Positions 1 through 5,386 of a stretch of 6,789 bases of DNA are shown here, in pieces. How positions within the stretch are numbered: position 1 is the first letter of the stretch; the number at the start of each line of letters is the position of its first letter. This stretch comes from Anaerovibrio sp. (lineage in GTDB: Bacteria; Bacillota; Negativicutes; Selenomonadales; Selenomonadaceae), in contig JAEDOE010000061.1 in assembly GCA_016302095.1 (NCBI GenBank), forward strand, positions 1 through 6,789, read 5' to 3'. The notes under the pieces are model-generated. The model was not told the origin of the DNA. It saw only the letters and a list, made by a program, of their open reading frames with translations, and did no database searches. A program made the translations under genes and the position numbers.

Positions 1-58
1 TAGTATAAACAAAAAGCAGTATCACTGCAAGAAGCTGCAACAGCCAAAATCCTGCCAT
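1..58 (-). CDS. Possible N-terminus of a membrane protein, cut by the window edge
   Basis: An ATG at 58-56 opens a frame that stays open to the left edge and reads MAGFWLLQLLAVILLFVYT. Nearly every residue is hydrophobic, as in a first transmembrane helix or an uncleaved signal anchor. It lies in the same direction as all the other genes, 64 bases after the gph stop codon. Against it: only 19 codons are visible, and there is no well-placed Shine-Dalgarno site (an AGGATAG lies about 18 bases upstream, which is too far). Another ATG 11 bases upstream is in a different frame and soon hits a stop. No family can be named. It could be a chance open frame. Confidence 0.35.
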   Translation of the reverse strand, partial: MAGFWLLQLLAVILLFVYT

Positions 59-97
59 GACACTGCCATAAATACACTATCCTGTCATATATCAATA

Positions 98-118
98 TAT
101 CAATCTATTATTTAGCAA
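98..118 (-). repeat. Intergenic motif TTGCTAAAT-N5-ATTGATA, copy downstream of gph
   Basis: On the minus strand, TTGCTAAAT (118-110), five unrelated bases and ATTGATA (104-98) match the arrangement at 991-971 upstream of gph, apart from one base (ATTGATA against ATTGACA). The TTGATA could be a -35 element, with GATAGT (81-76) 16 bases further on as a weak -10 element for the reading frame at 58. The match between the two copies is seen in the sequence; the promoter role is inference. Confidence 0.3.
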
Positions 119-122
119 TACA

Positions 123-788
123 TCATTTTTTAAACTGCACATTAAAGAGCAAATCCGTTGGCTTTTCCAAAAGCAGCTTCGCCCCGTTTTCCAGCAGCTC
201 CTCTTTTTCACGGAAGCCCCAGAGCACGCCTACCGGCAGGAACCCGGCATTGACCGCAGTCTGCATATCCACGCCGCTGTCCCCCAGGTAAACCACCTTG
301 TCAGGCGTTACCCCCAGCTTTTCCGTAATCTCCAGCACCGTAGTAGGGTCCGGCTTTCTCGGATAGCCCGGCCTGTCACCGATGACCATCTGGAAGGTGC
401 CCGGCTCAAAGAGAATGTTGATAATAGTCTTGGCTGCCTCCATAGGCTTGTTGGTGCATACAGCCATGGGAATTTCCTTCTCCATCAGCTTCGCCAGGGT
501 GTCCCGGATGCCGCTGTAGGCACGGGTTTTGTTCAGCACCTTGCCGTTGTAAATCTCGCGAAACTTCGCCAGAGCCTTCTCATAAAAAGCCTTGTCCGCC
601 GCCTTGTCCTCCGGCAGGGCACGCTCCACCAGCTTGCCCACGCCATTGCCCACGAAATATTTATAGGCATCAACTGTATGAGTAGGGAAATCGTATGCTA
701 TCAGCATCTCATTGCAGCTGTCTGCCAAATCATCAATGGAATTAATAAGAGTTCCGTCCAAATCAAATATTACTGCCTCGTATCGCAT
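123..788 (-). CDS. gph: HAD-family hydrolase, phosphoglycolate phosphatase-like
   Basis: This is a 221-residue haloacid dehalogenase superfamily phosphatase, complete and of usual length for Gph/PGPase. All four HAD motifs are present: DLDGT with nucleophile Asp9 and acid/base Asp11, Thr112 in CTNKP (motif II), Lys145 in RKPDP (motif III), and GDSGVD with Asp170 and Asp174 (motif IV) for magnesium. The helical cap lies at about residues 15-90, as in the Gph/PpaX type. Family enzymes remove phosphate from 2-phosphoglycolate, a by-product of repairing oxidised DNA ends, or from related small phosphates; the exact substrate cannot be read from sequence. I chose the ATG at 788 because AGGAAAGAGG lies about 9 bases upstream and the DxD motif then sits at the usual distance from the start. 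An in-frame ATG at 839 would add 17 atypical residues and has no ribosome site. A gap of 222 bases separates it from the upstream HD gene, so it may have its own promoter. Confidence 0.85.
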   Translation of the reverse strand: MRYEAVIFDLDGTLINSIDDLADSCNEMLIAYDFPTHTVDAYKYFVGNGVGKLVERALPEDKAADKAFYEKALAKFREIYNGKVLNKTRAYSGIRDTLAKLMEKEIPMAVCTNKPMEAAKTIINILFEPGTFQMVIGDRPGYPRKPDPTTVLEITEKLGVTPDKVVYLGDSGVDMQTAVNAGFLPVGVLWGFREKEELLENGAKLLLEKPTDLLFNVQFKK

Positions 789-870
789 GCATATCTGCCT
801 CTTTCCTGTAAAATAATATTCGCCCCCGAACTTTCTCATCTTATTAATTCGCTATTAATCTGAAAAATCC

Positions 871-895
871 TGCTAAATTTCATTGAAATTTAGCA
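871..895 (-). terminator. Perfect 11-bp AT-rich hairpin, possible weak terminator
   Basis: TGCTAAATTTC (871-881) and GAAATTTAGCA (885-895) are perfect inverted repeats around a 3-base loop. Read on the minus strand, the hairpin is followed two bases later by a run of five T, so it could end transcripts coming from the HD gene. The stem is AT-rich and the T run short, so termination would be weak. It may equally be a protein-binding dyad upstream of gph. Confidence 0.4.
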
Positions 896-907
896 AAACT
901 TGACTTA

Positions 908-982
908 TTGATACTTAACTTATCAATGCCTATTGATACTTAGCTTATTGATACCTATTGATGCTTAACTTGTCAATACCTG
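908..982. repeat. Three tandem copies of a 25-base repeat
   Basis: Units at 908-932, 933-957 and 958-982 each begin TTGAT and share the pattern TTGATRCTTARCTTRTYRAT. Units 1 and 2 agree at 21 of 25 positions, units 1 and 3 at 21, and units 2 and 3 at 19. Every difference is a transition. Unit 1 contains an internal dyad, TTGATA (908-913) with TATCAA (921-926). A degenerate fourth copy, about 16 of 25 matches to unit 2, may precede it at 883-907 and overlaps the hairpin. The array lies between the HD gene and gph. Confidence 0.8.
948..976 (-). promoter_or_regulatory. Candidate sigma-70-type promoter for gph inside the repeat array
   Basis: On the minus strand, a perfect -35 TTGACA (976-971) is followed 17 bases later by TATCAA (953-948), which matches 4 of 6 bases of the -10 consensus. 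It would start a transcript about 150 bases upstream of gph that crosses the remaining repeats and the 871-895 hairpin. The repeats are themselves rich in TTGATA/TATCAA, so part of the resemblance may be incidental. Confidence 0.35.
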
Positions 983-991
983 ATTTAGCAA
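971..991 (-). repeat. Intergenic motif TTGCTAAAT-N5-ATTGACA, copy upstream of gph
   Basis: TTGCTAAAT (991-983), five bases and ATTGACA (977-971) on the minus strand match the copy at 118-98. The ATTGACA supplies the -35 element of the candidate gph promoter. A third TTGCTAAAT (896-888) lies within the 871-895 hairpin region but lacks the second half. Confidence 0.35.
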
Positions 992-1010
992 GGCTTAGCC
1001 TGGCACAGCC

Positions 1011-1592
1011 TCAATTCAGGCTGTCCGCTTCCTTCAGGATGGACAAAAGCTTCCTGTTCTCCGGCAGCATATTTCCCCGCCCCTTTTTGTGGTGCAGGGA
1101 AATAATCGCCGCCTCCGTACTCATGCCGATGCCGCGCAAAAGCTCGCCCCCCAGCTCTCCATGGTGATAATACCTGTACAAGAGCCCCCGGACATAGCTT
1201 CTTGAGTCGCACCTGCCATACCGCCTTGACCAGACCGGGAAAAACCTGTTCAGCAGCACCGCTATGGATTTCCTGACAGGTCCCATGCTGCTGCCCCTGC
1301 CCACATCATGCAGCAGGCAGCACCTGATTAAAAGCTGCCGTAAATTGCCGGCATCCTGTTTGCTGAGATAGGGAAAATCCTGCTCCCGAAAACCATCATC
1401 AAAAAGCTCTAATGCCGTAGCCAGCACACGCATGGAATGACGCTTGTCCGCCCGGTTCATCTGGAAAAAAAGCTCCCATGCCGCCTCTGGCAGGTTTTCT
1501 TTAACAAAATCAACCTCATCCTTGCTGAGCCTGCTGGCAAAAATCCCCCGGAAAAATTGTCTTACACGGTAAAGCACAGCCACCACTTCCAA
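1011..1592 (-). CDS. HD-domain metal-dependent phosphohydrolase, substrate unknown
   Basis: This 193-residue protein carries the HD superfamily metal ligands in order: His52 (KRHSMR), the His95-Asp96 pair (LLHDVGRG), His143-His144 (YYHHGELGGELL), His167-His168 (SLHHKKG) and a late Asp190 (EADSLN). This layout resembles the compact HDIG-type proteins that hydrolyse phosphomonoesters or phosphodiesters, including nucleotides and cyclic nucleotides. The lysine and arginine-rich stretch around residues 107-135 could contact a polyanion. It lacks a GYP motif and any sensor or membrane domain. The start is uncertain: TTG at 1592 has AGGGTG about 5 bases upstream, but GTG codons at 1586 and 1583 are possible. 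It begins 18 bases after the hisZ stop, so it is very likely co-transcribed with hisZ. Domain assignment is strong; the reaction and any link to histidine synthesis are unknown. Confidence 0.75.
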   Translation of the reverse strand: MEVVAVLYRVRQFFRGIFASRLSKDEVDFVKENLPEAAWELFFQMNRADKRHSMRVLATALELFDDGFREQDFPYLSKQDAGNLRQLLIRCCLLHDVGRGSSMGPVRKSIAVLLNRFFPVWSRRYGRCDSRSYVRGLLYRYYHHGELGGELLRGIGMSTEAAIISLHHKKGRGNMLPENRKLLSILKEADSLN

Positions 1593-1610
1593 ACTAGCAC
1601 CCTGAAAATC

Positions 1611-2801
1611 TCAGCCCTGCTTGATAAAAATCAGTTCCTTGTAGCCCTTTTCCTTGCGGTAGGCATCCGCCTCCTGCTCAAGGCATGCCGCCATAGCCAG
1701 CTCGCAGTTTTTCCCTTCTGCCCTGAAAGCCTGCACCTGGCGGATTGCCTCCTGCTGCATACCGGGCGCATAAGCCACATATACATCCTTTTCAGCCTCC
1801 GGCTTGGCAAGCCCTTCCCGCTCCAATGCCAGCAGGATGCGCTCAATGCCCACCGCGAAGCCGGTAGCAGGCAGCGCCCTGCCAAAGTCAGTCAGCATGT
1901 GGTCATAGCGGCCGCCGCCGCACAGAGGGAAGCCCAGCCCCGGCGTATATGCCTCAAACACCATGCCCGTATAATAGCTGAAATCCCGGATAACCCCCAA
2001 ATCAAAGGTAACGTATTCCGCCACCCCGTAAGCCTCCAGCAGCTCATAAATCTCAGTGAGATTGTCCAGGGCACGGCGTGACTGCTCGTTCATAGCCATG
2101 TTGTACGCCTTTTTCAGCACATTCTTATCGCCATGCAGCAGCGGCAGCTGCTTCACCATATCCTTTGCCGCCTCGGACAGCTCAGTAGCATCCACAATCT
2201 CCCCCAGTGCCACCAGGTCGCGGCGCTCGATAGCATCCTTGATCTGCTCCTGCTGCTTCGGGAAAATGCAGCACTGCTGCATCAGCCCATTGGTAAACTC
2301 AACCTGTCCCAGGCAAATCTGGAAATCCTTCAGCCCCGCTTCCTTCATGATGGAAACAGCCAGCGCAATCATCTCCGCATCGGCAGTTGCCTTGGAGCTG
2401 CCAATCAGCTCCACCCCTGCCTGATGGAACTCGCACTGGCGGCCGGTCTGGGTTTTCTCATAGCGGAAAACGCTGCTGATATAGGACAGCTTGTGAGGCA
2501 GCCATTCCTCCCCCAGGCGGCTTGCAACCACCCTGGCAATAGGCGTGGTCATCTCGTGGCGCAGTGCCATGGTACGGTTCTGCTTGTCAAAAAGCTTGAA
2601 CATCTGGGGCTCCAGATTGCTGCCGTTGCCCATGGTGAGGGTATCCAGAAACTCAATGGTAGGCGTTACCACCTCATCATAGCCCCACAGCTTGAACTGC
2701 CTGGCAATCCTGGCCTCAATCGCCCTTTTCTCAGCTGCCTCCTGCGGCAGGAAATCACGGGTTCCGTATGGAATTTCCAAAACTAAATCCTTGTTGCTCA
2801 T
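1611..2801 (-). CDS. hisZ: ATP phosphoribosyltransferase regulatory subunit HisZ
   Basis: This 396-residue protein is related to histidyl-tRNA synthetase but is best read as HisZ, which joins the short catalytic HisG to form the first, histidine-inhibited enzyme of histidine synthesis. Recognisable segments are IPYGTRDFLP (10-19), VVTPTIEFLDTL (44-55), MFKLFD (67-72), LRHEMTTPIARV (80-91), FRYEKTQTGRQCEFHQAGVELIG (112-134), ADAEMIALAV (140-149), VIRDFSYYTGMVFEAY and CGGGRYD. RDFSYYTG stands where true synthetases carry RGLDYYTR-type residues, and the strings EMTTPIAR and GRQCEFHQAGVE are typical of HisZ. The length fits HisZ. A remnant of the anticodon-like domain fills the last 65 or so residues. 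TAAGGGAGAT about 9 bases before the ATG is a strong ribosome site. It follows the yerC-like gene by 22 bases. Residue 82 is His where LRPE would be usual. No hisG follows in the window. Confidence 0.88.
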   Translation of the reverse strand: MSNKDLVLEIPYGTRDFLPQEAAEKRAIEARIARQFKLWGYDEVVTPTIEFLDTLTMGNGSNLEPQMFKLFDKQNRTMALRHEMTTPIARVVASRLGEEWLPHKLSYISSVFRYEKTQTGRQCEFHQAGVELIGSSKATADAEMIALAVSIMKEAGLKDFQICLGQVEFTNGLMQQCCIFPKQQEQIKDAIERRDLVALGEIVDATELSEAAKDMVKQLPLLHGDKNVLKKAYNMAMNEQSRRALDNLTEIYELLEAYGVAEYVTFDLGVIRDFSYYTGMVFEAYTPGLGFPLCGGGRYDHMLTDFGRALPATGFAVGIERILLALEREGLAKPEAEKDVYVAYAPGMQQEAIRQVQAFRAEGKNCELAMAACLEQEADAYRKEKGYKELIFIKQG

Positions 2802-2823
2802 TATCGAAAAATCTCCCTTAAAA

Positions 2824-3135
2824 TCACTTTATCTCCTCAGGCTGCTCCTGGTTCAATCGCTCAAAAACGAGATTGTAGCCATCTGCCCCGTAGTTCAGGC
2901 AGCGCTTCACACGGCTGATGGTTGCCGTGCTGGCACCGGTACGGCTCACAATCTCATCGTAAGTATACCGCTTCTGCAGCATCTTTGCCACCTCCAGCCG
3001 CTGGGACATGGCCTTCAACTCGCTGATGGTACATATATCTTCAAAAAACTGATAACATTCCTCCACAGTTTTCAATTGCAGCACAGCATTGCACAACTGG
3101 TCATTCAGCTCATCCTTCAGCTTTGGATTTACCAC
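2824..3135 (-). CDS. yerC: YerC/YecD family TrpR-like transcriptional regulator
   Basis: This 103-residue all-helical protein belongs to the Trp repressor superfamily, YerC branch. The family signatures are clear: EECYQFFEDICT (about 25-36), SQRLEVAKML (44-53), and the helix-turn-helix YTYDEIVSRTGASTATISRV (57-76) followed by KRCLNYG. YerC-family proteins have been proposed from comparative genomics as histidine-pathway regulators in Firmicutes (I recall the name HisR). The position directly upstream of hisZ fits that. I chose the GTG at 3135 because TAGGTGGTG lies 6 bases upstream. The longer frame from GTG at 3147 would overlap that ribosome site and add four residues. The length then matches the usual 100-105 residues. 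It is the first gene after a clear promoter, so it may control its own operon. The effector (histidine, or none) cannot be told from sequence. Confidence 0.85.
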   Translation of the reverse strand: MVNPKLKDELNDQLCNAVLQLKTVEECYQFFEDICTISELKAMSQRLEVAKMLQKRYTYDEIVSRTGASTATISRVKRCLNYGADGYNLVFERLNQEQPEEIK

Positions 3136-3170
3136 ACTTAACACCACCTAAAAAATTACCTGCTGGCACT

Positions 3171-3192
3171 GCAAAGCACTTTCATGCTTTAC
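3171..3192 (-). other. Small hairpin in the yerC mRNA leader
   Basis: Read on the minus strand, GTAAAGCA (3192-3185) pairs with TGCTTTGC (3178-3171) over a 6-base loop, giving 8 pairs including one G-U. It falls between the predicted transcription start near 3208 and the ribosome site. No U run follows directly, so it is not a terminator by itself. A structural or translational role is speculative. Confidence 0.3.
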
Positions 3193-3214
3193 AACACAAA
3201 AATATCTCCCACAC

Positions 3215-3243
3215 ATTATAGCACAATGCTTTCACAAAGTGAA
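3215..3243 (-). promoter_or_regulatory. Promoter of the yerC-hisZ-HD operon
   Basis: On the minus strand, a perfect -10 element TATAAT (3220-3215) is preceded by TGC, giving an extended -10. A -35 element TTCACT (3243-3238, 4 of 6 matches) lies exactly 17 bases upstream. Transcription should start near 3208, giving a leader of about 70 bases before the GTG at 3135. It sits in the only gap between recG and yerC. Confidence 0.75.
3231..3243. promoter_or_regulatory. Candidate operator dyad over the -35 element
   Basis: TTCAC-AAA-GTGAA is a perfect 5-3-5 dyad that overlaps the -35 hexamer of the promoter. A half-site-like GTGAAAA follows at 3247-3253. A repressor bound here would block RNA polymerase. 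The TrpR-like protein encoded by the first gene is the obvious candidate, but its target sequence is not known to me, so the link is inference. Confidence 0.45.
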
Positions 3244-3284
3244 GCGTGAAAATATAAAAATACTGCCAGCCGCATTTTGCCATG

Positions 3285-5366
3285 CTAGTTTTCTGTGATG
3301 TTAAAGAACTGCTCCCGGTACTGCAGCTGCAAAGCCGCCAGCACCTCCGGCAGGCCTTCTCCGCCCTTTACCGTCTCCATGGCTGCCTGCCGTGCCCGCA
3401 GCAGGATGTCTATATCCTGAGCTACATCGGCAATCTTCAAGTCAGGCAGGCCGTGCTGCATGGAGCCAAAGAACTGCCCGGGCCCCCTCAGCTTCAAGTC
3501 CTCCTCCGCCAGCAGGAAGCCATCCGTGGTACTCTCCATAATCGCCATCCGCTGCCTGGCGGCCTCCGTCCGTTCCTCTGCCACAAAAATGCAGTAGGAA
3601 GCATATTCACCGCGGCCGATGCGCCCCCGGAGCTGGTGCAGCTGCGCCAGCCCGAACCGCTGGGCATTCTCCACCACCATGATGCTGGCGTTGGGCACAT
3701 TGACACCTACCTCGATGACGGTAGTGGCCACCAGCAGCCTGATTCTGCCCTCATAAAATTCCTGCATGAGCTCCTCTTTTTCCTTCTGCTTCAGCTTCCC
3801 ATGCACAAGGCCGCATTTTATGCCATAGAATATGCCGCTTGTCAGTTCCTCATAGACCTCCTGTGCCGAGGACAGCCCCGAGTCCTCATTCATCTCAATC
3901 AAAGGGCAGACCACATAGGCCTGCCTGCCCTTTTTGATTTCCTCCAGCACAAACTTATAAATCAGCTCCCGGCGGTCCCTGCCCCTCACAAAGGTCCTGA
4001 CCGGCTTTCTTCCCGGCGGCAGCTGGCGGATCAGTGAAACCTCCAAATCGCCATATACCGTCAAGGTCAGCGTCCGCGGAATCGGCGTAGCCGTCATCAC
4101 CAGCACATCCGGCACCAGCCTGCCCTTCTTTTCCAGCACTGCCCTTTGATTGATGCCGAAGCGGTGCTGCTCATCAGTCACCACCAGCCCCAGATTGGCA
4201 AAGGAAACATCCTCCTGAATGAGGGCATGGGTGCCGATGACAATATCTATGTCATGGGCAGCCAGCCTGTCATACATTTCCTGCTTCTGCTTTTTTGTCA
4301 GCCTGCCGGACAGCAGGGCAACCCTTATGCCAAGGGGCTCCAAAGCACCCGAAAAACTTTCAAAATGCTGCCGTGCCAGTATTTCCGTTGGCGCCATCAT
4401 GGCACCCTGAAAGCCGTTTTCCACTGCCTTCACCAGAGCCAGCATGGCAATCACGGTCTTGCCGGAGCCTACATCCCCCTGCACCAGCCGCCGCATGGGC
4501 ACAGGCCGCTCCATATCATTGCAGATATCCTGCCATGCATTCTGCTGGTCATCAGTCAACCGGAAGGGCAAACTTGACAGCACGCCGCCTGTCAGGCTGC
4601 CGCAGCTTGCAAACCGTATCCCCTGCTGCCGCTCCTGCCGCCTTTTTTTCAGCAGCATGAGACCGTACTGAATGAGATAAAGCTCCTCAAAGGCAAGGCG
4701 GTAGCGGGCTTTTTCCACCTGCTGCCTGTCCTCGGGATAATGAATCTGCCGACATGCCTGCAGCCTGGGCAGAAGGCCATACTGCTGCCGCACCCCTTCC
4801 GGGATTACCTCCGGCACCGCCAGCCGGCCGGACTCCGCCAGCCCCAGAAGCTGCTCCGTCAGGGCACGCAGCATGCTCTGCTTGACATTTTCCCCAGCAG
4901 AATAAACCGGCAGAATACCGCATTTTGCCTCCATATCCGCCCCCTCATCCTCCACAATCTCAAAGGAGGTCATCTGGCTCATGGCAAGCTGCCCCTGCCC
5001 TCCATAGGCGTAAGCTGTCCTGCCGGAAGCAAAAATCCGTCTGCCGGTTTTCAATTTCTGTTTTAAAAATTTTTGGTTGAACCAGGTAAGCTGCAGAAAG
5101 CCTGTCCCATCCGAGATAGTTGCCGTCAAAATCACCATGCCGCGCCTTCCGGCGCGCTTCTCCTGCAGCCCCGTAATAACGCCTGCCACCGTTGCCCTGG
5201 CACCGGCCTCCAGCCTGCCGATAGGCGTAATGCTGCTCTGGTCCTCATAGCTTCTCGGAAAGTGCGTCAAAAGGTCAAACAGGCTGCCAAGCCCCAGCCC
5301 ATGCAGCTGCTGCGCCTTCTTCGGCCCCACGCCCTTCAATACCTCTATATCATCTGACAGTTTCAT
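3285..5366 (-). CDS. recG: ATP-dependent DNA helicase RecG
   Basis: RecG is a superfamily 2 translocase that remodels stalled replication forks and branch-migrates Holliday junctions. The 693-residue protein is full length. It has an N-terminal helix-hairpin segment (LKGVGPKKAQQL), an OB-fold wedge domain at about residues 55-150 (including ISDGTGFLQLTWFNQKFL), then two helicase lobes. Walker A is GDVGSGKT (297-304, Lys303), motif II is DEQH (398-401), motif III is TAT (425-427), and motif VI is QLRGRIGRG (578-586). The C-terminal RecG-specific region with LRGPGQFFGSMQHG and DLKIADVAQD is intact, so it should be active. The ATG at 5366 lies 20 bases after the preceding stop codon; AGGTGTGGG lies upstream with a rather long spacing. 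It is probably the last gene of the transcript with the EIIA and nitroreductase genes, since a strong promoter follows on the downstream side. Confidence 0.97.
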   Translation of the reverse strand: MKLSDDIEVLKGVGPKKAQQLHGLGLGSLFDLLTHFPRSYEDQSSITPIGRLEAGARATVAGVITGLQEKRAGRRGMVILTATISDGTGFLQLTWFNQKFLKQKLKTGRRIFASGRTAYAYGGQGQLAMSQMTSFEIVEDEGADMEAKCGILPVYSAGENVKQSMLRALTEQLLGLAESGRLAVPEVIPEGVRQQYGLLPRLQACRQIHYPEDRQQVEKARYRLAFEELYLIQYGLMLLKKRRQERQQGIRFASCGSLTGGVLSSLPFRLTDDQQNAWQDICNDMERPVPMRRLVQGDVGSGKTVIAMLALVKAVENGFQGAMMAPTEILARQHFESFSGALEPLGIRVALLSGRLTKKQKQEMYDRLAAHDIDIVIGTHALIQEDVSFANLGLVVTDEQHRFGINQRAVLEKKGRLVPDVLVMTATPIPRTLTLTVYGDLEVSLIRQLPPGRKPVRTFVRGRDRRELIYKFVLEEIKKGRQAYVVCPLIEMNEDSGLSSAQEVYEELTSGIFYGIKCGLVHGKLKQKEKEELMQEFYEGRIRLLVATTVIEVGVNVPNASIMVVENAQRFGLAQLHQLRGRIGRGEYASYCIFVAEERTEAARQRMAIMESTTDGFLLAEEDLKLRGPGQFFGSMQHGLPDLKIADVAQDIDILLRARQAAMETVKGGEGLPEVLAALQLQYREQFFNITEN

Positions 5367-5386
5367 CTATAAAACCCACACCTAAA

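Noticed and set aside
110..896. gph as a mobile gene flanked by ATTTAGCAA target-site duplications
   Set aside because: A 9-base AT-rich repeat without inverted ends or a transposase is weak evidence, and the third copy at 983-991 points to a regulatory repeat instead.
1437..2081. Plus-strand open frame of 214 codons opposite hisZ and the HD gene
   Set aside because: It is antisense to two well-supported genes, has no recognisable domain and has low-complexity composition expected of a shadow frame.
2133..2786. Plus-strand open frame of 217 codons opposite hisZ
   Set aside because: Antisense to a conserved gene, no motif and no ribosome site considered convincing.
1611..2801. Histidyl-tRNA synthetase (hisS) as the identity of this gene
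   Set aside because: RDFSYYTG replaces the RGLDYYTR-type histidine site, and the EMTTPIAR and GRQCEFHQAGVE strings and length fit HisZ better.
3136..3284. T-box or other riboswitch upstream of yerC-hisZ
   Set aside because: The leader is only about 70 bases from the predicted start site, with no T-box sequence and no terminator/antiterminator pair.
3249..3284. Intrinsic terminator after recG
   Set aside because: A run of T is present on the minus strand after GGCAGTA, but only a 4-bp GCAT/ATGC stem can be drawn before it and it is not adjacent.
3282..4037. Plus-strand open frame of 251 codons opposite recG
   Set aside because: It is fully antisense to conserved RecG helicase motifs; rich in His, Leu and Gln with no family resemblance.
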